A stretch of DNA of 37,325 nt, from the NCBI GenBank assembly GCA_026785925.1, contig JAJAZE010000235.1, positions 1 through 37,325 on the forward strand. The letters run 5' to 3'. Made by a program: the position numbers and the translations under genes. This document shows positions 27,401-34,883 of this stretch, piece after piece; position 1 is the first letter of the stretch; each line of letters begins with the position of its first letter. Under the pieces are notes generated by a model. The model was not told where the DNA came from and did no database searches. It saw only the letters and a list, made by a program, of their open reading frames with translations. Origin of the DNA: Pyrinomonadaceae bacterium (GTDB taxonomy: Bacteria; Acidobacteriota; Blastocatellia; Pyrinomonadales; Pyrinomonadaceae).

Positions 27401-28652
27401 CGAGCCGGTCAATGACCGTTCCGCGTGGCAGAGACAATATCTCGAACTGCTGGTTAGGCAGCGGGAAACGACGCGAGCTAAAATTCTGCTCGCCGACATC
27501 GAAAAGCAATTAACCGGCAGATATGCGCGTCCCGAATGGCTGCGCTTGATCGAGTTGCGCTGGCAGATGCGCGAAGGCGGCGACGGATTGTTGAATGCCG
27601 AGCGGTTTATCGGCAGCAGCCTCGATTCGGCAATTATCGCCGACATTAAACCGCCGAGCGTCGAACGATTGAACAGCGTTTTGCGGCTTTTGAAAGAGGA
27701 AAATTTGCCGCCGACGGTACTGGAAATTCAAAAAGCGTTTTACGCCCGAATGCTCGCGCTCGGAAAATTTGACGCGGCGAATTTTACGGGTTTGGCGCGG
27801 GCTTTGTTTCAAACGAATGCCGCGGAAAAAGCTCTTCAAGTTTTACAGATTTTCGCTGCTGCCGGCGGCGAAGAAAATGAATTTGCGCTGGCGGAACTCG
27901 ACGCGCTGGAAATTATCAAACGCGCCGCCGCCGACCGCGTAAAAATCGGTGAAACGGTGAATCTCAGTTCGCTCGATCAATCGAATTCTTTACATCTTGC
28001 CGCTGAAATTGCGGCGGAATTCGGGCGGACAAACGCGGCGATTGGCTTTCGGGAAAAACTTTTTAATCTAAATTCAGCCGACACGAGCAACCAACTGGCA
28101 CTGGCGCGGCTTTACGCCCAAAGCGATAAAAAGCCGGAAGCCGTTCGAATCTTAAACGGCATCAACGACGATAAAAATGCGCCGCGCGTGCTGCGCTGGC
28201 AAGCGCGTTCGGACTTACAAAATCTGGACGAGCCGGTCGAGATCAAAGACGTTTCGTTTGACGCTTATTCGCAGTTTTTCAGCGGATTCAGCAGCGCGGA
28301 GAAACGGGGAAAAAGTGCCGCGATTTCGTTTTTCGTCAATTCTTTAATCGCCGACCGGGAAGCGAAAGTTCCCGCCCGCATTGAACTCGTCAAGCTCTAC
28401 GCGCTGACCGATCAGCCGTTTGCCGCGTTGCGGCTTGCCGAATCGGTCAGCGAAACAAAAACCGATGAGACATTGAGTTTGCTTTCCGCCGCCGCGGAGA
28501 AAACGAGCGATTTTCAAAAGGCAATCGAGTTTGAAAACTCGAAAATTTCCGCCAATCAGGAACGAATCGGGAAGCTGCAAAATCTCGAACGCGGAAGCGG
28601 CAAAAAAGCGACCGATTACACGGTTGATTTGGAAAACACGAGGAATCTATGA
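21405..28652 (+). CDS. Giant secreted TPR-repeat protein (2415 residues)
   Basis: From ATG at 21405 the product has 2415 residues. The first 40 are encoded by repeat-like DNA (CAGGATGAACAGGATGTGCAGGAT). A good signal peptide appears only at about residue 42 (RFIGGFILLACFLLPP), so an in-frame TTG at 21528 is an alternative start. The remainder is helical TPR or Sel1-like repeats throughout. Examples are LGNFDAAEKRLAQSAEISQA near the start and LGTFYLQKGDSKQAIEHFLL at about 1800. No enzyme motif was seen. Its stop overlaps the next start (ATGA at 28649-28652), showing translational coupling. It is probably a large periplasmic scaffold; its partners would be the operon neighbours. Confidence 0.88.
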   Translation: MNRMCRIKINIKTRINEKLLRHLTANFFTLSLFRVSAFKCLLRFIGGFILLACFLLPPEFSEVAAEENSVEQQIETALFTKQEFFGAEAIVPFPTAEARENLTELQSRFPDDAKIRRKLAEFDEKLGNFDAAEKRLAQSAEISQANLENLAAFYNRRARFDDEAKVLEKQLSATEDADEKAAIFSRLIETARLHDLGAYLEPAFYEQFLEKNPAIYPIFEQLIERFSEEQNYAEALKFTRQAKNNFPEKQSVLLEKEISLLLEMNKAGEAEEIYRASFDPFWSDEETSKFYEFLSGQNRLRAYGAELKRDFRARPADFQTAIRLAHYQKYDGEPAAPIVRQLEKYKKSWTADELLTAARFSIGENEGDLASRFLYTLFLRDDFKTDKAARARVLYQLFEIFSDAERQKLSLVKGDLRFYEDVAKADTSPGIATGVLSLIFSDANIKGEFAEKEKEANKLFNRAAAYRLFSAYKEEFPTAPETAQMSLDLVRLYAAAGEAEIAAKTLLEFERSYEKADDYASVALKLADAFAATGQTEKTREIYQKILDYAGKNEKMLAAKNDPPISNDGINIPVKKTGDEREVYADGDEPPAAFRDYLGEPMKRVYYRPTLEKFVASLVKDQQTAEILALYSREISKYPNQEWLYEKRLEWLRQTNLTEEELQVYRAALDRFQTDAWRDKLARWYLRENRKADFAGFSTSITEKLNDEKIEKYLKEFAASGVSAPDYDKEIYRQLYLTAHERFPQNIAFVRGLLEFYRTNKREQEWRDLAARYYFAAAEVRGQFLDHLAETGELRRYLAQANGETPIYKLFRADAAARLSDFESAVGIYRELNLIYPNETEFSERLVNFTRSFGQKDRVFLSEAAHISQSQADFAPSSNVRLTEAGEIRAELGDYAKAGENWEKLVETARGTREVYLETATVYWDYFQSEKARQTIGKLREKEQDGTLYAFEMGAIYEGEKNERQAIDEYVKALDTTRRDEVQKSKAQNRLAALAGKPPSANAINLSFQKEVSRRKDASFLILAYAEVLSRTNQTKQAENLLNRQINVSRSLDFLESAREFYSADENVSGEQITLRRLAEVAANPRQTIQYNLKLVESFRQNRERDAAKSALDNLTRRFPSNYGVLTEAATIYRRLGFDDAAVNVLQSGVNRGKGEYRKIFAQKLAKLFIELNRLDSAEAILSKLHIENKTDTEIFRALASVYVRQTDAVNLRRVFAETAASLKESDLERRELNRMLADLSRQMIDAFTRLGDYPSAVEQFIETINHNADAEAEAAAVESAIVYVRRYGGADTLLAYYENLSRQSFKNYRWNVVLAKLYQAKNDLPKAVENYHSAIVNQPEMTELYLAVAELEVSRTNYDEAVKNLDTVLELTGDAPEIVKRKIKILEKWDKSAEAEALKATLPAEQKPPEITLFEQAEKSKDAEKSRELYRAAFAELSENPLGGEFLKAADINGFVQTTREVRSLDLLNEELWRLRGKLIQIADEAGSVNAGEAGRRLSILDGAIVESVGSLAKKAATDDELEKLHEFLAGKIDAASLASDSRQTVSLVQNISRKIGFGDLEEKILRKKLSEVNSAADREIHLRNLVNFYNERGAFQKTFELLNEYETGDLPLAADAARLVGNGEKELEILRKIYWEKGAAPEIGENENVTRYLEILDRTNRAELVSLTEKSSRYQLQLVNFLLGRGERQPAHQAIKNVDLPDAWKVSRNAETSLALKEFGEADECYFCEALQLAAIGELVRQTPDKKSFLINDDWFRLTKQYGEWLDESKEKSAAPAKYTAAMTENRPLDMGEQFKLGTFYLQKGDSKQAIEHFLLTLELSPDDQSALAHLGAAYYLNGEKADAEKIWRRLLADQTISDYSIYFQTLQNFGLAEKAQADVFPISVAYLKKNQNDLEEFIKLVRLIAASFDSEKARADYFLKICRAVPNDSRLAKNLLSESLIGEDQAHLFYEILMKNADAASGGDSDYEYVSVRQRTLNADEAEAIFDQENDYQTVREPVNDRSAWQRQYLELLVRQRETTRAKILLADIEKQLTGRYARPEWLRLIELRWQMREGGDGLLNAERFIGSSLDSAIIADIKPPSVERLNSVLRLLKEENLPPTVLEIQKAFYARMLALGKFDAANFTGLARALFQTNAAEKALQVLQIFAAAGGEENEFALAELDALEIIKRAAADRVKIGETVNLSSLDQSNSLHLAAEIAAEFGRTNAAIGFREKLFNLNSADTSNQLALARLYAQSDKKPEAVRILNGINDDKNAPRVLRWQARSDLQNLDEPVEIKDVSFDAYSQFFSGFSSAEKRGKSAAISFFVNSLIADREAKVPARIELVKLYALTDQPFAALRLAESVSETKTDETLSLLSAAAEKTSDFQKAIEFENSKISANQERIGKLQNLERGSGKKATDYTVDLENTRNL

Positions 28653-30403
28653 AAATCAAAATTGCCGTCGTCGGCGTTTTTATCGGCATCGTCGCTTACG
28701 CCGCTTTTTCGGCGAAAAAAGAATTTTCGCCCGCCGAAGATTTGCCGCGAGCAGCCGTCGTTTATGTGGAATTTGCGGATTTACCGGCTTTTTTGCGGCT
28801 TTGGGAAGCGTCGGAATTAAAGCAGAAATATCTCGCCAGCGAAAATTTCAACGCGCTCAAGCAACGCCGTTCGGGACTCAAATTAGCCGCTCGCTGGCAG
28901 GAATTTAACGAAGCCGTCGGCTTTCCGCTCGATTTGAAAACGGTCGGCGCATTTGCCGAAAAGCGGGCGGCAATCGGCATCTACGACATCGGAAAACTCG
29001 AATTCGTTTTTATCGCTCCGGTTTCGAGCGAAATTTTTGCGGCGACCGGATTTTTTCAAAACAAAGACCGATTTGAAGAAAAGGTTTTAGAAGACGGCAC
29101 GGATGTTTATTCGGCAACCGTCGCCGCCGACCACGGCAGACAGCCGCAAAAGCTGCTTTTCGCTAACATTAAAGGACAATTCGTGCTGGCGACGAGCGAA
29201 AATTTGCTTTTGCAAACTGTTAAAAACATCAACGGCAAGGCAGGCAAAAACCGTCTGACGGACGAGCCGTTGTTTAAGGATTTGAGAGAAAACTCGCAGC
29301 CGAATTTGGTTTCCGTCTGGGTCAATCAAACGGTTCTGAACAAAGATTATTATTTTAAGCGTTACTGGCTGATGCCCGACGCGCACAAATTGAAAAACAT
29401 TCGCGCCGGAATTTTCGACTTTTCGCTCGAAACGAATAAAATCGTCGAGCGGCGCAGATTTACGCTCGAAAAAGAAACGCAAACGGCTAAACTCAGCCGC
29501 GCCGAAACACGGGAAATGCTTTCGCTCGTGCCGCCGGATGTGGCTTTCTACAGTTTGCGAACGGCAAATGCCGCGTCTGCCGCCAATGCAATTTTGAATT
29601 GTATTTTCGACCGAAAAATTCAATCTGCGAAAGCCGCGCCGCGCAATGATTTTTCGAGTTTTTCATTCGGCGATTTTGACGATTCCGAATCGGAAGGTTA
29701 CGAATATCTGGATGAAAAATTTGACGCGGCGATTGGCGAAACGCCCGAAGATGATTTTAAGGAAGCGAAAGTTATTGAAGACAAAAACTCGCCGTCGAAT
29801 TTGCCAAACATTTTACGCGCCGCCGATCCGCAGAGCATTTTGACTTTGACCGAACCGAAAAATTTTCCGCCGCCGCTTTTTGCCGAATTCCGGCGCGCCG
29901 TCGTCATCAAACTCGCCGCGCCCGTCAATCAGATGCAGTTGGAAGCGGCGATTGCTCAAGTCGTCAAAAGCCGTGTCAGCTTGACTGTTTCAGACATAAA
30001 TTTGACGTGGAAAAATGGGTGGGAAAACGATTTATCCTGGCGGCAGTTGGATTTACCGATGCTCGGCTGGGAAATTTGCTACGCGCAGCGCGGCGAAAAT
30101 TTAATCGTCGCCGACAACTCGAATCTTTTACGGGAAATGCTCGCGCCGCCGGAAAATAAATTGAATGAAAATGTTTCCGCGTCACCGATTGATAATTTAA
30201 CGGTGATTGATTTAAGTCGTCAAAATGAAAATTTTGACGAGATTTTCGGCAGATTAGCCGGAGAAAATTCAAACGATTTTTTTGTCGGCAGCATTGGCAG
30301 TCTGCTTGAATCCGTTTCCGGGATAAAAACGGTCGAGATCGAAAACAGTTCCAATTCAAGGTTTCGAGAGGAAAAAATTACTTTCAATCTTGAACAAAAT
30401 TAA
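28649..30403 (+). CDS. Membrane-anchored protein of DUF3352-like type
   Basis: The 584-residue protein has an N-terminal helix (about 3-21, IKIAVVGVFIGIVAYAAFSA) and an extracytoplasmic body. Features include VVYVEFADLPAFLRLWEAS, an early KQKYLASENFNALKQRR segment, RAAIGIYDIGKLEFVFIAP, and later VPPDVAFYSLRTANAASAAN. This pattern resembles the DUF3352 family of unknown function; the assignment is from memory. An acidic, Asp/Glu-rich stretch lies near 345-375. It is translationally coupled to the giant TPR gene by a 4-base overlap and closes the operon. No catalytic motif is visible. Confidence 0.82.
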   Translation: MKIKIAVVGVFIGIVAYAAFSAKKEFSPAEDLPRAAVVYVEFADLPAFLRLWEASELKQKYLASENFNALKQRRSGLKLAARWQEFNEAVGFPLDLKTVGAFAEKRAAIGIYDIGKLEFVFIAPVSSEIFAATGFFQNKDRFEEKVLEDGTDVYSATVAADHGRQPQKLLFANIKGQFVLATSENLLLQTVKNINGKAGKNRLTDEPLFKDLRENSQPNLVSVWVNQTVLNKDYYFKRYWLMPDAHKLKNIRAGIFDFSLETNKIVERRRFTLEKETQTAKLSRAETREMLSLVPPDVAFYSLRTANAASAANAILNCIFDRKIQSAKAAPRNDFSSFSFGDFDDSESEGYEYLDEKFDAAIGETPEDDFKEAKVIEDKNSPSNLPNILRAADPQSILTLTEPKNFPPPLFAEFRRAVVIKLAAPVNQMQLEAAIAQVVKSRVSLTVSDINLTWKNGWENDLSWRQLDLPMLGWEICYAQRGENLIVADNSNLLREMLAPPENKLNENVSASPIDNLTVIDLSRQNENFDEIFGRLAGENSNDFFVGSIGSLLESVSGIKTVEIENSSNSRFREEKITFNLEQN

Positions 30404-30427
30404 ATTCGGCAATGGAGTTGTGGATCG

Positions 30428-30464
30428 GCAACAGCAGGCAACGTCGTTGCGTTCCGTTGGCGGA
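30428..30464 (-). repeat. 37-bp dispersed repeat, copy B (opposite orientation)
   Basis: The reverse complement begins TCCGCCAACG and matches copy A at 16621-16657 at about 33 of 37 positions. It lies 25 bases after the last gene of the operon. Confidence 0.7.
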
Positions 30465-30502
30465 CGAAATCCGCGCTCCGACACCGGCGGCAACTGAAAA
30501 AG

Positions 30503-30524
30503 AGGAAGCTGACTTCCTTTTTTT
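30503..30524. terminator. Short intrinsic terminator between the operon and the TonB receptor
   Basis: AGGAAG (30503-30508) and CTTCCT (30513-30518) form a stem with a 4-base loop, followed by T residues on the plus strand. On the minus strand the A run before the stem also gives T residues (GAAAAAGAGGAAG), so it may serve both converging genes. The stem is short. Confidence 0.7.
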
Positions 30525-30540
30525 CAAACATTAACGAATT

Positions 30541-33276
30541 CTAAAACTTGTAACGATACTGCACCGTTAAACTGCGTCCCGCGCCGTCAATTCCCCAACT
30601 CGGATTGCGGTGAAAATTATCGAAAATGTTCTCGAACGCCACAAAGATTTGCGATTTTTCGCCGAAATTCAGCCCGCCGCGCAGATTGAATAAAGCATAC
30701 GACGGCAGCGACGTGAACAGCGGAGCGGCGGTGTCGTTATTGATGATGGTCACGCCATTGACGGTTGCGCCGATGGGCAGCAGACGGTTTTGGACTTGCG
30801 CGAGCGTTTCGCCGGTGGCGGTCAAAATTCCGCCCGCCGAGCCGCAGATTCCGGTCGTGCCGGGCGTGGTCAAGCCGTTGACGCAGGCTCCGCGACGGAA
30901 AAAGTTTTGAATCTGATTGCGTGAACGCGGTGCGCCGGTGCGCCGGTCGCCTAAATCCAGCGACGAAAAACGTGATTGTTTATCGGCGAGTGTCGTATAG
31001 CCTTCGACCCAGAATCTTTGACCGGCGGGCGCGTATTTCAAGCTGAGAAATCCGGTCGGCGGCGGCGTTCCGCCTTCGATGTTCGGCGGCAAGCCGGTGG
31101 CTTTGTCTTCGGCGCGAATGTATGTGAAATTGCCTTTGAAATTAAAATCTCGTGTGATGCGTGTTTCGAGTTCGTATTCGATGCCGAAAAGTTTCGCGGA
31201 AGTAAAATTTGAACGCACCAAAACCGGCGCGGTCGAAAGCGGCACGAAGACGACACCGTTTGCCAATTGATTAGTAATCGGCTGGTCGCCTAGAAAACGT
31301 CCGACTGCGCCCGGCGGCAAAATCAAAGCCCGTTTCGTAATCGTATCTTCCAAATCGAGCCGGAAAATTGTCAATTCCGTATCAAATCTTTTATGCGTCC
31401 AGCGCAGACTCGCGTCGTAATTGTTGCTGTATTCGGAACGCTGTTTTTCGACGGGCAAGCCGGTTGAAACCGCGCTCGCGCCAGCGGTTGTGCCGACCTT
31501 GCCGCCGAGGTTGATTGAGGTTAAATAATCAACCTCAAAACCGTCGCCGGTCAAACCGAGCGTTCCCAAATCGGTGATATTCGGATAACGAAAGCCGCGA
31601 CTGTAATTAAATGCTGCCCGGAATCCGCCCGCAATGCGAACGACCGCGCCGACGCGACCGGAGAAATCGGCGGCGCGCAAACTGTCATCGTTAAAAAGTC
31701 TTGCGCCGCCGACAACCGGACTGTCCGCGCCGCGGACTTTATAGACCGCCGCGCTGTAACGCAATGCGCCCGTAATTCGCAATCGGTCGGGAATCGCCTG
31801 CCACGTATCCTGAACGTATAAACCGCCCGAATCAAAACGCGCTTCGTCCGGCACACGCGGGCGTGAAAGTCTGACGATGCGCGTCGCCGGATTAGTCGTG
31901 AACGCCGGAGAATTGACTTTTTCGTGATAAAAATCGCCGCCGACCAAAAACGTATTATTAAACGGAAGTTGTTTGTCCAAGAAAAATGAAAAACCGGTCG
32001 CCGACGTGCGCTCATATTGGTTAGTGATGTCGCCGAACGGATTTCCCTGCCCGCCCTGGTTGACGCGCTCTTCGCGCTGGCTGTTGTAGGAAACGGTGAA
32101 CGAAGCCGAATCGAAAAAGCCGAAATTTTGTTTGACGTAGCGCAAGTAACCGAAATCGAGCATCAAGTTCCGCAAATCGGCGAGCAGATTGCCGTCGCCG
32201 CCGAGCAGTTGGTCGAAGCGTTTGCCTTCGTCCTGCTGACCGCGCTGGTAAAAGAAGGCGATTTGCCGGTCGTCGCGCGGCGCATAATTAAGCCGAACCG
32301 CGCCGCCGTATTGCGTAAATTCCGTATTCGGACTGCGGTCGTAAAGAATATCGGACGGCAAACCCAAAAATCTGGTAATCGCCGAATGCGAATCAATGCC
32401 GTCAGCCGTTCGCAAAGTGTTGGCGCGGCGACCGAAGATATTGACGTAACCGCCGAGTTTATTCGTTCCGTAACTTAGTAAAACGGAACTGCCGAAACTT
32501 CGGTTGGCGGTATTGAAACTCGGAATAATCTCGCCGCCGAACTTGGGCGTGTCGCCGAAAACCGGCGATTTGGTTAATAAATTTACCGTGCCGCCCAGCG
32601 AATCGGAGCCGTATTGCGCGGCGTTCGGACCGCGCAGAACTTCGACGGTTGAAAAATTGCTCGGATCATTGAGATTCAGGAAAGTGTTGATGCCGCCGCG
32701 CTGCGCTCCATTCGTGTAACGCACGCCGTCAACGTAATTGACGACGTTTTTGCCGGTCAAACCGCGCACGACGACTGCGCCGATAGTCGGACTCGTGCGC
32801 TGGACGTTCAAGCCGACTTCTTCCTCGCCGATCTGCGCGATAACCGATGTCGTGCGCTGTAAAATTTCGTTGGTGGTGATGATGCTGACCGGCTGCGGAA
32901 CATTTTCCGTTTGTTCAATCTGACCGACTTCCGCCGTGACGGTCAGACGGCTTTCACCGATTTCAAGCGCGAAATCAAGATTAGCGGTTTCGACTTTGGA
33001 AAGGCTGACATCGCGTTTTTGAACGGCGAAATTCTCCGCCGCGATCCGAATTTGATACGCGCCCGCCGCGAGATTTTCAAACTTGAAAACGCCGTCCGCG
33101 CCGCTGGTCGTCGTGCGTTCCATCCGCGTCTGCGTGTCGAGCAGAAAAACCCGCGCTCCGACGACCGCCGCGTCATTCTGATCTTTAACCGTGCCGACGA
33201 TTTTACTTTGACTTTGAGCCAACGCCCCGACTGCCGAAAATAAAATCAGTGTCAGACAAATAATCAATTTTTTCAT
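30541..33276 (-). CDS. TonB-dependent outer-membrane receptor with N-terminal carboxypeptidase-like domain
   Basis: The 911-residue protein starts with a signal peptide (MKKLIICLTLILFSAVGALA). A carboxypeptidase regulatory-like domain follows (about 25-112, KIVGTVKDQNDAAVVGARVF). The TonB plug spans about 115-240, with VVVRGLTGKNVVNYVDGVRY, VEVLRGPNAAQYGSDSLGG and TVNLLTKSP. The beta-barrel ends with a C-terminal Phe (QYRYKF), as needed for outer-membrane insertion. Such receptors import siderophores, cobalamin, haem or glycans using TonB energy. The ligand is not evident and no ABC transporter is next to it. It has a consensus promoter and a structured leader of about 100 nt. Confidence 0.93.
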   Translation of the reverse strand: MKKLIICLTLILFSAVGALAQSQSKIVGTVKDQNDAAVVGARVFLLDTQTRMERTTTSGADGVFKFENLAAGAYQIRIAAENFAVQKRDVSLSKVETANLDFALEIGESRLTVTAEVGQIEQTENVPQPVSIITTNEILQRTTSVIAQIGEEEVGLNVQRTSPTIGAVVVRGLTGKNVVNYVDGVRYTNGAQRGGINTFLNLNDPSNFSTVEVLRGPNAAQYGSDSLGGTVNLLTKSPVFGDTPKFGGEIIPSFNTANRSFGSSVLLSYGTNKLGGYVNIFGRRANTLRTADGIDSHSAITRFLGLPSDILYDRSPNTEFTQYGGAVRLNYAPRDDRQIAFFYQRGQQDEGKRFDQLLGGDGNLLADLRNLMLDFGYLRYVKQNFGFFDSASFTVSYNSQREERVNQGGQGNPFGDITNQYERTSATGFSFFLDKQLPFNNTFLVGGDFYHEKVNSPAFTTNPATRIVRLSRPRVPDEARFDSGGLYVQDTWQAIPDRLRITGALRYSAAVYKVRGADSPVVGGARLFNDDSLRAADFSGRVGAVVRIAGGFRAAFNYSRGFRYPNITDLGTLGLTGDGFEVDYLTSINLGGKVGTTAGASAVSTGLPVEKQRSEYSNNYDASLRWTHKRFDTELTIFRLDLEDTITKRALILPPGAVGRFLGDQPITNQLANGVVFVPLSTAPVLVRSNFTSAKLFGIEYELETRITRDFNFKGNFTYIRAEDKATGLPPNIEGGTPPPTGFLSLKYAPAGQRFWVEGYTTLADKQSRFSSLDLGDRRTGAPRSRNQIQNFFRRGACVNGLTTPGTTGICGSAGGILTATGETLAQVQNRLLPIGATVNGVTIINNDTAAPLFTSLPSYALFNLRGGLNFGEKSQIFVAFENIFDNFHRNPSWGIDGAGRSLTVQYRYKF

Positions 33277-33317
33277 ATAAATTGTTGGATGCGACCGAAA
33301 GAGTTGTCACGAAGATC

Positions 33318-33368
33318 AAAAGTGTCGGCTCAGTATTCGCAAAGTTCCCGCGCCGTTGCAACACTTTT
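33318..33368 (-). ncRNA. Structured 5' leader of the TonB receptor gene (cis-regulatory candidate)
   Basis: In the minus-strand leader, AAAAGTGT (33361-33368) pairs with ACACTTTT (33318-33325). An inner stem CGGC/GCCG forms after a TGCAA bulge, closing a loop that contains GCGGGAACTTTGCGAAT. The element sits between the predicted transcription start near 33380 and the ATG at 33276. It does not match the cobalamin, TPP or FMN consensus known to me. It could be a new regulatory RNA or just a stabilising stem. Confidence 0.4.
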
Positions 33369-33386
33369 CAAGTCTGATTTTTGAAC

Positions 33387-33415
33387 ATCCTAACGGAATT
33401 TGCCAATTTTGACAA
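33387..33415 (-). promoter_or_regulatory. Sigma70-type promoter for the TonB receptor gene
   Basis: On the minus strand TTGTCA (33410-33415) and TAGGAT (33387-33392) are separated by exactly 17 bases. The predicted start near 33380 leaves a leader of about 100 nt. Confidence 0.65.
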
Positions 33416-33562
33416 GTTAAATTTCAATCCCGATCAGCAACTTTGACTTTACGCTCAAATCAATTTGGTTCACTCGGCTGCCGCGACAATGGACAAGACA
33501 ACAATTCCAAATCAGCGTTTTGTTTTGGACTTTTAACGCGCAACTGTGGTAAAAGTTCGTGT

Positions 33563-34060
33563 ATGCTGAACAAAATCTTTTTGGTGCTTTTAGCGGTGGC
33601 GATAATGGCGATAGGCGTTTTGACGTATCTTCCGTATAGCTGGCTCGACAGCATTACCAAACCCGCCGATGTGCAGACCAACTACCAATTTTATTCAAAT
33701 ATCAGTTGGGCGTTTCTGCTGATTTCCTCTTTGATTTTGCTGCTGTTCGGAAATCTGCTGCTTTGGAAAACGCGCCGGTCGTGGGCGATGTGGGCGACAC
33801 TTCTGTATTTTGTGGTCTTCATCTTTGCTCAAACATTCTGGCTCGACCGGGCTTTTTTTAATTATCAGCAAACGGCGGGATTAACCCGCGATACAATCTC
33901 ATTCAGCCCTTTTTCCGGCGTGATACTGGTCGTGTTGTCCGCCGTTATCGTTTTCTTTAATCAATATCTCGTCAAACGTCTGCACGATAAAATGATTCCG
34001 GCAACGCCGCCGGTCGAAGCGTTACCGGCAGATTTGCCGACCGGCGAAAAGAATATTTGA
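33563..34060 (+). CDS. Small four-helix membrane protein of unknown function
   Basis: The product has 165 residues from ATG at 33563. The frame stays open upstream to 33443, but that extension is polar and rich in Cys, unlike the rest. Four membrane helices are visible: FLVLLAVAIMAIGVLTYLP, WAFLLISSLILLLFGNLLLW, WATLLYFVVFIFAQTFWL and VILVVLSAVIVFFNQYL. The C-terminus is Pro-rich and soluble. I recognise no family. It is a single gene, divergent from the TonB receptor gene, with a terminator that also serves the opposing tRNA. Confidence 0.75.
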   Translation: MLNKIFLVLLAVAIMAIGVLTYLPYSWLDSITKPADVQTNYQFYSNISWAFLLISSLILLLFGNLLLWKTRRSWAMWATLLYFVVFIFAQTFWLDRAFFNYQQTAGLTRDTISFSPFSGVILVVLSAVIVFFNQYLVKRLHDKMIPATPPVEALPADLPTGEKNI

Positions 34061-34073
34061 TTCAATTCGCTGA

Positions 34074-34118
34074 AAGAAAAAAAGGCTCGAAAATCTACGG
34101 ATTTCCAAGCCTTTTTTT
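34074..34118. terminator. Bidirectional terminator between the membrane gene and tRNA-Pro(GGG)
   Basis: GGCTCGAAAATC (34084-34095) pairs with GATTTCCAAGCC (34100-34111) with two mismatches. Seven T follow on the plus strand, and an A run precedes the stem, giving T residues on the minus strand. Confidence 0.8.
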
Positions 34119-34126
34119 ATTATATT

Positions 34127-34200
34127 TCGGAACGACAGGATTTGAACTTGCGACCTCTTCCACCCCAAGGAAGCGCGCTACCAGGCTGCGCCACGTTCCG
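34127..34200 (-). tRNA. tRNA-Pro(GGG)
   Basis: On the minus strand the acceptor stem CGGAACG pairs with CGTTCCG. The anticodon arm is CTTCC-TTGGGGT-GGAAG with anticodon GGG, and the discriminator is A. The T arm GCAAG-TTCAAAT-CCTGT has one A-C mismatch. CCA is not encoded, unlike tRNA-Pro(CGG) at 12733. Confidence 0.95.
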
Positions 34201-34217
34201 GCAAAACTAACAGTTTC

Positions 34218-34246
34218 AGATTAGAAACGATTGGATTGAATGTCAA
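34218..34246 (-). promoter_or_regulatory. Sigma70-type promoter for tRNA-Pro(GGG)
   Basis: On the minus strand TTGACA (34241-34246) and TAATCT (34218-34223) are separated by exactly 17 bases, with the start predicted about 10 bases before the tRNA. Confidence 0.78.
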
Positions 34247-34248
34247 AT

Positions 34249-34797
34249 TCAATACTTTCTTTGCGGTGCGCCGACGGTTGCCGCTTTGTTCGACTTCAGC
34301 ATCTCGCGCAGTTCGAGCAGTTGGGCGGCGAGCGAGTTTAAAGCCTCGCGGCGTTCATCATCTAAATGAATCGGCGCAATTTCTTCAAAATCACCGATTT
34401 CTTCAATTTTATCAATTTCTTCGGCGGCGTGAACGTCTTCGATAAATTCTTCCGGCTCTGGTTCGGGCAATTTTACTTCTTTGATAAAACTTTCGCGCTG
34501 CACCGGTTCGGAATGAACTATTTTCAAACGACTGGTTTCGCGCAGTTCGACTTGCAGTTTCTTTTTCGCGCCCGCGATGGTGTAGAGGTCGTCGTAAAGA
34601 AGTTCTTTGACGCGCAGCGCGATTTCCACGTCGCGCCGCCGGTAACTGCGTTGTCCCGACCGATTCTTCTGCGGCGAAAGCATCGGAAATTCAGTTTCCC
34701 AGTAGCGCAAAACGTGCGCCTGCACACCGACTAAATCGCAAACCTCGCCGATTTTAAAAAATATTTTTTCAGGTATCGCTATCGCAGGAAGTCCCAT
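34249..34797 (-). CDS. MerR-family transcriptional regulator
   Basis: The protein has 182 residues. The N-terminal winged helix-turn-helix is typical of MerR ([20 protein letters not shown], then [20 protein letters not shown]), followed by the start of the dimerisation helix ([13 protein letters not shown]). The C-terminal 100 residues are acidic and lack a cysteine metal site, so it is not a metal sensor of the MerR/CueR kind. Similar MerR proteins with long acidic tails commonly sit near tRNA and housekeeping genes in Acidobacteriota and Deltaproteobacteria; the effector is unknown. It is divergent from thiL with an 86-base gap. Confidence 0.9.
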   Translation of the reverse strand: MGLPAIAIPEKIFFKIGEVCDLVGVQAHVLRYWETEFPMLSPQKNRSGQRSYRRRDVEIALRVKELLYDDLYTIAGAKKKLQVELRETSRLKIVHSEPVQRESFIKEVKLPEPEPEEFIEDVHAAEEIDKIEEIGDFEEIAPIHLDDERREALNSLAAQLLELREMLKSNKAATVGAPQRKY

Positions 34798-34883
34798 TGG
34801 TGTCTCTTATTGTATGATGTTTTTTTGATTATGCCGCCGCCGTTATTGTAAGTATTTAATGTTTTTGTGTCAATAAAATTTTT

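Noticed and set aside
18866-30403. Exosortase-linked VIT protein system
   Set aside because: VIT proteins can accompany exosortases, but no exosortase gene and no PEP-CTERM or similar sorting tail is present in this window.
31551-32478. Long open frames antisense or out of frame within the TonB receptor gene
   Set aside because: They are shadows of the receptor frame: rich in Arg and Ala, without start signals, while the receptor frame is fully supported by family motifs.
33277-33380. Cobalamin riboswitch upstream of the TonB receptor
   Set aside because: The conserved GCCACTG box and other core elements are missing; only a short GGGAA match exists.
34798-34883. TPP riboswitch in front of thiL
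   Set aside because: The gap is 86 bases and lacks the CTGAGA and GAACCTGAT core motifs.
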